The notes: generated by a model from the letters alone, not told the origin. A stretch of 64,000 nt of DNA from Sulfitobacter sp. W027 (GCF_025143985.1 NZ_CP083564.1:2047501-2111500); one strand, 5' to 3'; shown: positions 8,889 to 17,756, counted from the first letter of the stretch. Numbers and translations are program-made.

Positions 8889-10498
8889 ACCACACCCTCC
8901 GCGCCGGTCAGGCGGATTTCGCCGGACATGAGTTTGGGGAGGAGGAGGTCTCGGGTGGCGGCGAGGGTTTGGTTTTCTTGGCCGTTCGACTTGATCAGAT
9001 CGAACATCGGCTCGATCAAACCCTCAAAGGCCGCAAACACATCCTCGCCCGCCCATGCAAAGTTCAAGTTTTCAAACGTCGCGCGGGTGATTGTCGAGAA
9101 GACGGAACCATGCGCCATTGCCTTAAGCCTTTCGACCATGCGTTCCGTCGCAAGATAGACGAAGACGTCCCCGGCGGGTCGAACGGCACGCAGAGCGTAG
9201 CAGGACTGGTTGAACGTCATTGGACGTGCGGCCATTGCGATGTTGCCGACTGTGCCGCGCGCCGAGATGATCGTTGTTCCGGCGTCGATCATCCGGACAG
9301 AGCTTTCGGCAACCCCGCGCTCGGTGATGGTCTTCTTGGTGTTCCAGACGAAGACGCCGCCCTTGGGCGGGGTGTCCACCACAGAGAACCACGGCACATT
9401 TCCGCCCCAATACTCGGGAACCTGGGTCTTCGGTGTGCCCCCTCCGATGATGTCCAGAAACCCGACGAAGGGGCGCTCTTCCCACCCCTTCGGCAGGCCG
9501 CTGTCTCCGAAGCTGTCGGGGAAGAGGGCTGCGAGGCGGCTGGCTTTTTCGGGGTCGGGGAGGAGGCCGCCGAGGATGGCGGCGGGGTCGGCTGCGCCTG
9601 CGGCCTTGCGGCGGGTGGGGCCGAAATCGACGAACCAATCCCGAAACACCGCCCGCGCCATCGCCTCCAACGTCTCATTCATCCGCCGGTTCAACTCGAT
9701 CTTGTCGTCGAGGCCTTTCAGAAGCCCCCCAATTCGAATTTGTTCGGCCTCAGTTGGTAACTGAAACTCAAGATTTCTAACGTCATCTCGCCGCAGAAAA
9801 CTACGAGCGCTCCCGCCAACCCAGGACAACGGAATTTTTGAAATCTCACGGAACAAATAGTGCAGGAATATCGGGTCAATCTTTCCCTTTTTCGCTCGGA
9901 TGACCCACATATTCTGATTCAGGAGAGCAGGAAGGTCTCTTTGTCGAACATATCCAATCTTGCCGAGAGTCGCGGCGACCATAACGAAGAGAGTGTCATG
10001 TTCTGTCAAAGCAAAACGCTCAAAATTTCGTGCGTCTTCCTCGCTGATGAAGTTCGCGTTTTCTCGAGTTATTGAGTAGTCATCGTCAATGTTAACCGTT
10101 CGGAGTACAAATCTGCCATGTTCGGTATATTGAGAACTTTTGAAGGCAAATCCGCCTGAAAGATCAGCGACATCGTCCAAGGAGACCTCAGCCCAATCCG
10201 CAGGCACCCTCTGCCACTCTACAATCGCCCGGAACTCCGGCGACACGGCGTTCAGGTCGATCACGTCCACCTTCCATGGCAGGTCCGAGGCCTCGAACGC
10301 CTCTTCCAGATCGATCAGCACATCTGGCGGCACGGGTTCGGCACCTTCCAGTGCGATGTCCAGATCGGAAAAGGGTTTCGCCGTCCATGTCACGCGGCTG
10401 CCAAAGGCCCAGGCCAGCGTGCCCTTGGGCAGGTGGTCCTTCAGTATCCCCTGCACGATGGCCAGTTGTTCGGGGCTGATGTCGATCTTGCCCGTCAT
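8885..10498 (-). CDS. hsdS: MntA-type nucleotidyltransferase fused to type I specificity subunit (MNT-HsdS)
   Basis: A 537-residue fusion. Residues 1-95 are a minimal nucleotidyltransferase: Gly33-Ser34, ten residues, then Asp45-Leu-Asp47, exactly the GSX10DXD motif of MntA antitoxins, with a third acidic strand WKVDVID (Asp78). From about 98 the protein is an HsdS specificity subunit: target-recognition domain 1, a conserved helix (LDDKIELNRRMNETLEAM), target-recognition domain 2, and a C-terminal helix with LAATRDLLLPKLMSGEI. Normal HsdS starts near residue 98 and is about 400-440 residues. The gene overlaps the HepT-like gene upstream (ATGA at 10498) and the DUF6615-like gene downstream. 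MntA enzymes inactivate HepT by AMPylation; the fusion suggests that antitoxin activity is carried by the DNA-recognition subunit. No frameshift is visible at the junction. Confidence 0.88.
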   Translation of the reverse strand: MTGKIDISPEQLAIVQGILKDHLPKGTLAWAFGSRVTWTAKPFSDLDIALEGAEPVPPDVLIDLEEAFEASDLPWKVDVIDLNAVSPEFRAIVEWQRVPADWAEVSLDDVADLSGGFAFKSSQYTEHGRFVLRTVNIDDDYSITRENANFISEEDARNFERFALTEHDTLFVMVAATLGKIGYVRQRDLPALLNQNMWVIRAKKGKIDPIFLHYLFREISKIPLSWVGGSARSFLRRDDVRNLEFQLPTEAEQIRIGGLLKGLDDKIELNRRMNETLEAMARAVFRDWFVDFGPTRRKAAGAADPAAILGGLLPDPEKASRLAALFPDSFGDSGLPKGWEERPFVGFLDIIGGGTPKTQVPEYWGGNVPWFSVVDTPPKGGVFVWNTKKTITERGVAESSVRMIDAGTTIISARGTVGNIAMAARPMTFNQSCYALRAVRPAGDVFVYLATERMVERLKAMAHGSVFSTITRATFENLNFAWAGEDVFAAFEGLIEPMFDLIKSNGQENQTLAATRDLLLPKLMSGEIRLTGAEGVV

Positions 10499-10899
10499 TC
10501 CGCGTTTCGCTCTTGCAGACGCGCCAGCAGCACCGCCGCCTCATCCCGAAAGGCGGGGATGCGTTCGAAGACCTCGTTCGCCTTTTTCTCGTTATAGGCA
10601 TGGCTGGTCGCGTTGCGGGCATCGCGGAAGCGCCGCCATTCATCCCAGCCATTGGCCAGCAGCCCGCGTTCCGCGCCAGACCGGATCATGTCGGGAAAGC
10701 TCATCTGGTCGATCTCGGACGGGTTGGCCGACATCGCCTCCAACTGCCGTTTCAGCAGCTTGTGGGCCAGTTCGTAGGTGTATTCAAAACGCTGGATGCA
10801 GGCGTCCTTGACGAACTGGCTTTGGGTGCGGTCGAACTCCGCCAGCGCCTCGTCCAGCGAGGCAAGGGCTTTCTCAAACGATGACAGCTCCAGCTTCAT
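10495..10899 (-). CDS. hepT: HepT-like HEPN ribonuclease toxin (nucleotidyltransferase substrate-binding family)
   Basis: A 134-residue all-helical HEPN protein of the HI0074/HepT family. The RX4HXY motif is intact: Arg95-Asn-Ala-Thr-Ser-His100-Ala-Tyr102. In characterised HepT/MntA pairs this motif forms the RNase site, and its Tyr is AMPylated by MntA. Here the only MntA-like partner is the N-terminal domain of the next gene, which is fused to HsdS. It overlaps hsdM (ATGA at 10899) and the MNT-hsdS gene (ATGA at 10498), so all three are probably translated in a fixed ratio. Toxicity is inferred from the family. Confidence 0.85.
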   Translation of the reverse strand: MKLELSSFEKALASLDEALAEFDRTQSQFVKDACIQRFEYTYELAHKLLKRQLEAMSANPSEIDQMSFPDMIRSGAERGLLANGWDEWRRFRDARNATSHAYNEKKANEVFERIPAFRDEAAVLLARLQERNAE

Positions 10900-12440
10900 T
10901 GCGGCCCTCCCGGGATGCGCCCAAGGGTTTGGCGGATCAGATCGGCCATGCGGGCGCTTTCCGTCAGTTGCGCGTCAAGCTGGGTGGCGAGGGTGGCGAA
11001 TTTTTCCTCGAACGGGACGCCGTCGTCCTCCTCGTCCGCTGCGCCGACATAGCGGCCCGGGGTCAGGACGTAGTCATGCTTACGGATCGCGTCGAGCTTG
11101 GCGCTGGCGCAGAACCCCGGTTCGTCCTTGTAGGGCTGCTCAGGTGCCTTGTCCCGCCAGCGGTGGTAGGTGTCGGCGATCCTGTCGATTTCGGCATCGT
11201 CAAAGTCGCGGCGCACGCGGTCGACCATGTGCCCCATCTGGCGCGCGTCGATGAACAGCACCTCGCCCTTGCGGTCGCGGTGGCCATTGGCGGATTTGTC
11301 ATTGGCTAAGATCCACAGGCAGGCGGGGATCTGGGTGGAATAGAAGAGTTGCCCCGGCAGGGCGACCATGCAATCGACCTTGTCCGCCTCGATCATGGCG
11401 CGGCGAATGTCGCCCTCGCCCGATTGCTGGGAGGACATGGAGCCATTGGCCAACACCACACCCGCCGTGCCCCGGGGAGCCAGATGGTGCAGAATATGTT
11501 GCAGCCAACCATAGTTGGCGTTGCCCTTGGGCGGAGTGCCGTATTTCCAGCGCCCGTCATCCGTCAGCCGCTCGCCGCCCCAGTCCGAGATATTGAAGGG
11601 CGGGTTGGCGAGGATGTAATCGGCGCGTAGGTCGGGCAGTTCATCGCGGATGAAGGAGCCTTCGTTGTTCCACTTGATCTCGGCGTCAATGCCTTGCACG
11701 GCGAGGTTCATCATCGCCAGCCGCCATGTAGTGTGGTTGATTTCCTGCCCGTAGACCGAAATGTCGTTGCGGCGGCCACCGTGGTCTTCGATGAAGTTCT
11801 CGGACTGAATAAACATGCCGCCCGAGCCGCAGCAGGGATCATATACGCGGCCCTTTTTCGGTTCCAGCATGGCGACCAGGGTTTTGACGACCGAACGGGG
11901 CGTGAAAAATTCGCCGCCGCGCTTGCCTTCGGAGGACGCAAAACCCGAGAGGAAGTACTCATAGACGCGGCCCAGCAGGTCGCGGGCCTCGGTCGCGTTG
12001 CCACGCATGTCAATCTTGGAGAAAAGGTCGATCAGGTCTCCCAACATCTCTTTGTTAAGCGTGGGGCGCGCGTAGTTCTTGGGCAAGACGCCTTTGAGCT
12101 TTTCGTTGGCCGGGACGCGCTCGATCGCTTCCATCGCGTCGTCGATGATCTTGCCGATGTTAGGATCACGCGCCTTGTTTCGAAGGTCGGACCAGCGGGC
12201 CTCTGTCGGAACCCAGAAGATGTTTTCGGCGAGGTATTCTTCGGGATCCTCCGGATCAGCGTACTCGTCTTCGGCCAGCTTAGCATGATAGCTTTCGAAT
12301 GCCTCGGAGATGTATTTCAGAAAGACGAGGCCAAGGACGACGTGCTTGTATTCGGACGGCTCTAGGTTACCGCGCAGCCTATCCGCGGCCTTAAATAGCT
12401 CGGCCTCAAAGTCCAGATCGCTTTTTTTCGCACCCGCCAC
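10896..12440 (-). CDS. hsdM: Type I restriction-modification DNA methyltransferase subunit M (HsdM)
   Basis: A 514-residue N6-adenine methyltransferase that, with HsdS, methylates the host recognition site. An N-terminal helical HsdM domain (about 10-140) precedes the catalytic domain. The SAM-binding motif I is [10 protein letters not shown] (201-210) and the catalytic motif IV is NPPF (279-282), preceded by KRGGEFFTP (173-181). Length is typical. It is the first gene of the operon, and its promoter should lie in 12441-12811, shared with the divergent serine recombinase gene. Confidence 0.95.
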   Translation of the reverse strand: MAGAKKSDLDFEAELFKAADRLRGNLEPSEYKHVVLGLVFLKYISEAFESYHAKLAEDEYADPEDPEEYLAENIFWVPTEARWSDLRNKARDPNIGKIIDDAMEAIERVPANEKLKGVLPKNYARPTLNKEMLGDLIDLFSKIDMRGNATEARDLLGRVYEYFLSGFASSEGKRGGEFFTPRSVVKTLVAMLEPKKGRVYDPCCGSGGMFIQSENFIEDHGGRRNDISVYGQEINHTTWRLAMMNLAVQGIDAEIKWNNEGSFIRDELPDLRADYILANPPFNISDWGGERLTDDGRWKYGTPPKGNANYGWLQHILHHLAPRGTAGVVLANGSMSSQQSGEGDIRRAMIEADKVDCMVALPGQLFYSTQIPACLWILANDKSANGHRDRKGEVLFIDARQMGHMVDRVRRDFDDAEIDRIADTYHRWRDKAPEQPYKDEPGFCASAKLDAIRKHDYVLTPGRYVGAADEEDDGVPFEEKFATLATQLDAQLTESARMADLIRQTLGRIPGGPQ

Positions 12441-12811
12441 TATATACCCGCTTTGCTTGTAGATCTTCGTTCAACGCACCCTAGAATCTGCTGCCGTGAG
12501 TGGGAAGTCCAATCGTTAACAAAATCTTGTGCTTAGGCACGCTATTGCTTCAGTCTGCCTCTAGGAAGCCATTCTGGTGAGGCATCGAAAAATAGGCAAT
12601 TGATGCAATTCGATATGCCGATCGTGTGCGTACGATTGAGTGAACTTCACCCAAATCAGATCTTCATTGCCACAAGTCCTTTAAGTTTACACTGTCCAAA
12701 AAGGTCTACCCTAGAGAGACGGCATGAATTACAGCTAGAAGTGTACATTTAGACTTGAATGCAGATTTATAGACAATATTCTATAAAGGTCTAGTATCAT
12801 AGGAAACGATT
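12441..12811. promoter_or_regulatory. Divergent AT-rich promoter region between hsdM and the serine recombinase
   Basis: A 371-bp AT-rich gap with both flanking genes reading outward. It contains the palindrome at 12766-12787. It has no ORF worth reporting. The hsd operon promoter must lie here, but no clear -35/-10 pair stands out. Confidence 0.45.
12766..12787. repeat. Perfect palindrome upstream of the serine recombinase (operator or res-like site)
   Basis: TTTATAGA (12766-12773) and TCTATAAA (12780-12787) flank CAATAT, ending 24 bp before the recombinase ATG. Resolvases bind inverted AT-rich half-sites with a central TA/AT crossover close to their own genes, so this may be a crossover or autoregulatory site. 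Confidence 0.5.
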
Positions 12812-13354
12812 ATGTCTGTTGTTGGCTATCGTCGCGTCAGTACTCTAGAGCAAAATTTTGACAGGCAGGATTTGGGGCCAGTTGATAAGCTCTTTGAAGA
12901 AAAGCTATCTGGCAAAAGCGCTAAAGATCGCCCAGCGCTCAACTCCCTGCTGGAATGGGTGCGTGAGGGAGACACTGTCGTGGTGTATAGTATCGATCGA
13001 TTGGCCAGGGACCTACGCGACCTACAATCAATCATACAGAAACTGAACGACAAAGGGGCATCGATCACTTTCAAAACTGAAGGGCTGACGTTCTCTGCGA
13101 AGTCGGATGATGCCTTTGCTACGCTTCAACTGCAGATGATGGGAGCGTTCGCTGAATTTGAGCGAAACATTATCCGTAAGCGCCAGGCGGAGGGGATCGC
13201 TAAAGCGAAAGCAAAGGGGCTTTATAAGGGTCGCCCAAAAGTTGTTGATGACGCAAAGGTCAAAGAATTGCGCCAATCGGGCATGGGTGCGACTGCAATT
13301 GCGAAGAAGCTTGGGATCGGGCGTGCCACGGTCTACAAGTGTTTGAGGTCTTAA
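12812..13354 (+). CDS. Serine recombinase (resolvase/invertase family)
   Basis: This 180-residue small serine recombinase cuts and rejoins DNA through a Ser-DNA link. The N-terminal catalytic domain has GYRRVST with nucleophile Ser10, YSIDRLARD with the conserved Arg residues, and the GAFAEFERNIIRKRQAEGI helix that leads to the dimer interface. The C-terminus (about 135-180) is a Hin-like helix-turn-helix. AGGA lies 8 nt upstream of the ATG. It may act on the adjacent palindrome, or be a leftover of a transposon that brought in the hsd operon; no Tn3 transposase is present. Confidence 0.9.
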   Translation: MSVVGYRRVSTLEQNFDRQDLGPVDKLFEEKLSGKSAKDRPALNSLLEWVREGDTVVVYSIDRLARDLRDLQSIIQKLNDKGASITFKTEGLTFSAKSDDAFATLQLQMMGAFAEFERNIIRKRQAEGIAKAKAKGLYKGRPKVVDDAKVKELRQSGMGATAIAKKLGIGRATVYKCLRS

Positions 13355-13620
13355 AAGCGCAAACCCTGACTTTGTTTAGGGAGGTGGAAACTGTGTTACT
13401 AAATGGTGTTAAACTGTAGACCCCGATCCAAAGACAGGGCTCGGCCCATAGCTGCCGCCCATGTTTGATTCTTGATGCTGCGGTTGCAGCCCGCTTTGCA
13501 GACATTCGCCGCGCACATGCCAACCCCTTGTAAGAATTGGTCGGGCTGAGCGAGGAAATAGTGATTCGAGGCGAAGGTTGCGAAGGCATTCCCCGCAACT
13601 TTCATTCTGCTTGTCGTTGG

Positions 13621-14769
13621 TTATTCGACAGATTTGCCTGCCCGCTGGTTGGCGTAGGCATTGAGCATCATTTCCGTGTACTCAACAGTACTGAGGGTGT
13701 GCTCACCCAACCCTGGCCAAGCAAAGGGCAAGTCCCGTAAACAAAGTTCTTGCTCGACCCCTATTCCGAGAAGAGCCGCTACTGCCAGAGCGGACACTGG
13801 TTCCTTGTGCTCCGGCCAAAGGTCTTCATCAAAGGTGATCCAGACATCGTTGTCGTCGTGAACGTTGATGTCAGCAAAAAGGGCACCCAAACGCTCGCTT
13901 GCGTTTGAAGCGTCTTCTACAAGCGCGCTTCGGATCAACAGCGTTATCTTTTCGGGATCGAGCTCCAATTGTAGCCGTGTATCTGCAACATCAACCACCA
14001 AGCCAGGTCTCCCTTGAATGCCTATGTCCGCAAGTGGCTTGGTTCCAGAATCTCCATCTTCAAGCCACCCAGCATTCTCGTGGATAGCGAGGGGAGACGC
14101 GTCACAACTTGGGCAATGCCAAAGGCTCTTTGCAATCTGTTTGCCGGTCGTCGATGAGTCACAATGCAAGCAGTACCATTTATTCGACTCAGCACCGCTT
14201 ATCGGATGACGAACGACACCTTCTTTGTTTGGCTTGGTAGACCGTCTCGGCCAATCTGATGCGATACCAGCACGAACCTGTTCCGCATGTTTGAGTGCAA
14301 TTTTCAGCGCCTGTTGTTGAAATTGCGCATCGTAAACGGGAGCCTCTTGTTCAATTTGCTTGGCGATTTCAAGACGCGGTGCCCTATTTGGTGCTTCTGG
14401 CACATGAAGGTGCCAACCCGTCCCACACATATGAACATCGCCCAAAGATACCGAGATATCATATTCGTGTCCGTCGAGCCTGCCGTGTTGAACATCCTCT
14501 TCGAGCATCGAAGCTTCGATGTATGCCCCATGTTCAGGTCGGCCAGCCTCATTTCCAGGGAGCGTGTCTATGAGTAGGCTTTCTATACTCGACAGTTGCG
14601 TCTGCGTTGGGGTCCAACCTGTTCTGTGCGCCTTCGTGACGTCATTCCAATGTGGGAACCCTAGCCTCCCGGCAACAAAGTCGCGTGCTTCGTGTAGAGG
14701 AATCTGTTGCGCTCGTGCGTAGCGCTTTGACAGTTCTTTCAGCTTCTTCAGTAAATATGTCGGTTTCAT
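13621..14769 (-). CDS. Unknown protein with glyoxalase-type N-terminal helix and zinc ribbon
   Basis: A 382-residue protein not assignable to a function. The first 45 residues (LKKLKELSKRYARAQQIPL and LGFPHWNDVTKAHR) resemble the short helical module found at the start of some glyoxalase-superfamily proteins. Residues about 200-228 hold a four-Cys zinc ribbon (CLHCDSS...CPSCDA). The rest is acidic and without known motifs. It lies convergent with the serine recombinase and downstream of nothing, so it has its own promoter. It may belong to the defence block. Confidence 0.6.
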   Translation of the reverse strand: MKPTYLLKKLKELSKRYARAQQIPLHEARDFVAGRLGFPHWNDVTKAHRTGWTPTQTQLSSIESLLIDTLPGNEAGRPEHGAYIEASMLEEDVQHGRLDGHEYDISVSLGDVHMCGTGWHLHVPEAPNRAPRLEIAKQIEQEAPVYDAQFQQQALKIALKHAEQVRAGIASDWPRRSTKPNKEGVVRHPISGAESNKWYCLHCDSSTTGKQIAKSLWHCPSCDASPLAIHENAGWLEDGDSGTKPLADIGIQGRPGLVVDVADTRLQLELDPEKITLLIRSALVEDASNASERLGALFADINVHDDNDVWITFDEDLWPEHKEPVSALAVAALLGIGVEQELCLRDLPFAWPGLGEHTLSTVEYTEMMLNAYANQRAGKSVE

Positions 14770-15190
14770 GATCCATATCCGAACTGGATCCGAAAAGGTG
14801 CCCGCTGCTCATCGGACCCTGCCAATGGCATGGTATCCAAAAAAATCAAATTCGCGTTGCTTTGCTTCGCATGGCGGGCACACCGGCCTACGCGTTAGGC
14901 CAACCATACTATCCGATGACAATTGAAGAAGGTCAAGCGGCCCTAAGCGGCAATTAACGCGACCTTAAACGCTACAGAGCAGCGTCCTCAAACCAGCCAT
15001 TCCTGCACGACGTAGCGATCTGGTGATTTCAAAGTTTGTCTTGGGAACGGCGCCCTTCCGATAGGTGATCGAGCAGACACGGAATTACTTGGTTTTCAGC
15101 TGAAGCGCTGCATATGCGTTTTTCAGTGGCTCTTCGAATTCCATGCTCGGCAGATTGATTATCAGCCTCGGACGAGACCCAGCCGGCGTG
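14770..15190. other. Intergenic stretch with no supportable gene
   Basis: No family-like ORF on either strand. It separates the restriction/recombinase block from the periplasmic thiol/copper block, and could hold promoters for the gene at 14769. Confidence 0.5.
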
Positions 15191-15535
15191 TCAGTTACTG
15201 TTCGACTCCCAAAAGCACCTATCGAAATCGACATACTGTATCATTGCCTCGGTCTGGCCCACGGGGACCAGACGGGAACAGCCTTCAAGCGCATCGATAT
15301 CCTCAAAAACCGACACGACGCCCGTGGCCCCAGCCGTCGCGCCAATCACACAGAGGCTTTCTCCGGCAGGGACGTCCTGCACAAGGCGCTCGGCATCCGG
15401 GGCGTCAACGGCGAAGAGATACGACCGCCCGCTGTCATTGCGCACACAAAGGGTCTCAGCATCTCCTTGCGCAGCGTTGAGGCTAAGAGCGGGCAGCACT
15501 GCAAAGACGGATAGGGTCAGGGTCATTAGGCGCAT
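15191..15535 (-). CDS. Small secreted protein of unknown function
   Basis: A 114-residue protein with a Sec signal peptide (about residues 1-22, ending ALSLNAAQG). The mature part has three Cys residues (TLCVRNDSG, ESLCVIG, EGCSRL) plus a fourth near the end (DRCFW), enough for two disulfides. It is probably periplasmic. It is the leftmost gene of the thiol/copper block but separate from the long operon. Confidence 0.6.
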   Translation of the reverse strand: MRLMTLTLSVFAVLPALSLNAAQGDAETLCVRNDSGRSYLFAVDAPDAERLVQDVPAGESLCVIGATAGATGVVSVFEDIDALEGCSRLVPVGQTEAMIQYVDFDRCFWESNSN

Positions 15536-15673
15536 GATGACACTCTGGCGATAGCCATGTCGCCCGTCAAACCCGAGTGTCGCCGATCTCCTCTCGAACG
15601 CATCAAGCTATCGTGATGCTGAAAGAAGTTGAACCTACGCTACGATAAAGGATCAGCATAGGGGAGAATTGAC

Positions 15674-16225
15674 ATGAAACGCCTTCAAAAATTCCTTGTC
15701 GGCCTCGGGGCCTTGGCCATGGGGGCCGGACTGGCACAGGCTCAGGATGCCACTTTTGGCACCGACACAGATGCAGATTACGCTGCCCGTCTCTGGGCTA
15801 CGATGGAGGAGATGAATCTTGCCGGTGACGGTATGCTCCGCAGCTTTCCCTACGAGGGGGTCGCCCCGCATGGCATGATGCTCGAGACCTTTTATACCAC
15901 GGCCAGCGTCGACGACCATTCGGGCGACCTTGTTATCAAGCGGAATTATGGTCCAGAAGGCGTGAGTGCCGATGAAGTGCTCAGCGATCCGGACAAGCAC
16001 CTTGCTGCGGTCACGGTCATGTTCCGGCGCGAAGCCGGTTTTGACCCCGAGAATTCAGATTGGTTCTGGGTGAAATATCTACCCGATGGCACGTTGGACA
16101 AAAATTTGAAGGGCATGCGTCTCGCAGGCCGGGTAGCCAAGGGCATGGACGCGGGCTGCATCGCTTGTCACTCAGGTGCCGGAGACGACATGCTATTCAC
16201 CACCGATCATCTACCAGGCAAATAG
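15674..16225 (+). CDS. Cytochrome P460-family periplasmic haem protein
   Basis: A 183-residue exported protein with a signal peptide (residues 1-23, ending LAQAQ) and a C-terminal c-type haem motif, CIACH. The body matches the cytochrome P460 fold family, which often has KGM(R/D)...C..CH near the end, as here. P460 proteins oxidise small nitrogen compounds or act as NO-binding cytochromes; the exact activity here is unknown. GGGGAGA precedes the ATG. It is the only plus-strand gene in this block. Confidence 0.75.
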   Translation: MKRLQKFLVGLGALAMGAGLAQAQDATFGTDTDADYAARLWATMEEMNLAGDGMLRSFPYEGVAPHGMMLETFYTTASVDDHSGDLVIKRNYGPEGVSADEVLSDPDKHLAAVTVMFRREAGFDPENSDWFWVKYLPDGTLDKNLKGMRLAGRVAKGMDAGCIACHSGAGDDMLFTTDHLPGK

Positions 16226-16771
16226 GCCGGACGGAGCCCCGTTCCCAAGTGGCGGAGCGGGGATGCTTGTTTTTCGCATGTCGAGATGACTGGTTTGACC
16301 GAATTACACCTGCATGGGTGGGTCGCAAAAACACATCTCAGCAAGAACTCGGTCTCATGATCCGTGATCTTGGCAATGCCACGTTTGAGATCGTATCCCA
16401 ACACACCGTCGTCCGTGTATCCGCCGAAGCATGAACTGCACTGTATAGGTTTTTTTCGACTTGAACGTGTTCTGAGCCGCCCCAGCACGGCCACCTAAAC
16501 TCACTGTCTGTGGTTATATGAATGTGGGCTTTCACAAATGGCTCGCTGCGGCCTCGCAAAAGCAGTGACCGCCCGCTTTCCGCCCTCCCTACCTGAGCGA
16601 CGCGAGCGGACCGTAGCTGCCGTCTGGGTCTTAGAAACTTGCTGCGCAACAGCATGCAGAAAGCCGACATTCCACCGCGGGTGACGAACGTTTTAATCCT
16701 TCGGAATCCGTTCCGGGCAATCTTCGAGTGTTTGCCGCACCATCAAACCCCTCCATGCCCCACCTCTCGTA
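16226..16771. other. Intergenic stretch resembling IS-flanking filler DNA
   Basis: Only chance ORFs are visible. The string GAATGTCGGCTTTCTGC (minus strand, about 16655-16680) resembles GAATGTCGGCCTTCCGC at about 23450-23470, so the same kind of filler occurs at both ends of the copper/thiol block. Confidence 0.35.
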
Positions 16772-16891
16772 TTACTTACGCAGATATTTAACCAGCGCCG
16801 CGATCACCAAAACCAAAAGCACGATAACCAGAAGCCAGCCGACCCCCATGCCAAACATCATGCCGCCGCCCATCATATCACCGTTCATCAT
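16772..16891 (-). CDS. 39-residue Met-rich membrane peptide
   Basis: It reads MMNGDMMGGGMMFGM, then a single hydrophobic helix (about 17-33) and a basic tail, KYLRK. AAGGAG sits 8 nt upstream of the ATG at 16891. It is a close analogue of the small protein at 21246-21392 in the same block. The Met-rich N-terminus suggests Cu(I) contact in the membrane; this is inference. Confidence 0.65.
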   Translation of the reverse strand: MMNGDMMGGGMMFGMGVGWLLVIVLLVLVIAALVKYLRK

Positions 16892-16974
16892 CGCTTTTCT
16901 CCTTACTGAGCCCCTCCGAAACGAGGTTATACAGACTCAACCAACCTCCTCCGCTGGAAGGTTCCAACGTAGTT

Positions 16975-17304
16975 TCAACCGATAGCCCCCAGTAGCGGGA
17001 ATGTTTCCAATAGCCACCAAGAAAAGGCGCTAAGCTGACCCGTCATCATCCCGATTCCCATGAGGACCATGACCGCGCCCGCCACTTGATGCAGACGCCG
17101 CCCGACCGCACCAATTGCTCGCAAGCGTGCTGCAACCTGATCGGTAAAAGCAGACACTATCAGAAACGGCACGCCAAGACCTGCCGAATAGATCCCCAAC
17201 AGCGAGACGCCTTCTGATATCGTGGCGCTTGCCGCGCTGGCCGTCAGGATCGCACCGAGGATCGGTCCGATACAGGGGGTCCAACCAAAGCCGAAGGCCC
17301 CTCT
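16975..17304 (-). pseudogene. ccdA: C-terminal half of CcdA/DsbD-family thiol transporter (truncated)
   Basis: The frame reads AFGFGWTPCIGPILGAIL and then three more hydrophobic helices to the stop, matching the second half of CcdA, which passes electrons across the membrane to periplasmic thioredoxins. The first half, with its own Pro-Cys motif, is absent. Upstream of about 17304 the DNA belongs to the neighbouring membrane-protein gene in another frame. A deletion has fused the two. It probably has no CcdA activity, since both halves supply a redox Cys. Confidence 0.75.
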
Positions 17305-17756
17305 GATAAGCGCCAGATCGCACCGAAGTAAGCCGCAGACGGCACGACGAGCCATTGCAACATCGGTGTCAGTCCTGCGTCGATGAGCGGGATGACTGGC
17401 ATGATCTCGCGGTAGGCCCAAGCTTCGCGGACCTCAATATTGAGCCATTCGCTAAAAATCGTGTATCCAAACCCGATCGCTATCATCGCGGTGAATACGG
17501 GATAGACCCGCGCCCGTCGCCATGCGCCTGTGCTAAAGATGAACAACGCAAGCAGAAGGCTGCTCATGGCGATTAGCAGATCGCCTCCGGTGCAATGGAC
17601 CACGGCAAAGATGATCTCGCCCCATGTCCCCTCATCCCAGATTGTATAGAGCGGAATATGGGCAACCTCCCAAAGAAGGTGCCCCAGCAGCGTTAGCAAG
17701 GGAAAACGGCGCAGGGCGGTGAGCCAGTGCGGCCTGACCAGACTTTGGCTTGTCAT
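17244..17756 (-). CDS. Conserved multi-helix membrane protein, C-terminus altered by a deletion
   Basis: A 170-residue protein with four or five membrane helices (for example LLTLLGHLLWEVAHIPLYTI and FVVHCTGG-like segments), of a type found beside SCO1-like genes. Function unknown. ATG at 17756 overlaps the upstream stop (ATGA) and is preferred to 17783. The true protein appears to end near 'SAAYFGAIWR' (codon near 17310). The final 21 residues (LSEGPSALVGP...) are read from ccdA DNA in the wrong frame, showing the junction directly. Confidence 0.6.
   Translation of the reverse strand: MTSQSLVRPHWLTALRRFPLLTLLGHLLWEVAHIPLYTIWDEGTWGEIIFAVVHCTGGDLLIAMSSLLLALFIFSTGAWRRARVYPVFTAMIAIGFGYTIFSEWLNIEVREAWAYREIMPVIPLIDAGLTPMLQWLVVPSAAYFGAIWRLSEGPSALVGPPVSDRSSVRS

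Noticed and set aside
16226..16771. Several ORFs of 80-110 codons on the minus strand
   Set aside because: They overlap one another in different frames, lack start signals and resemble no protein family.
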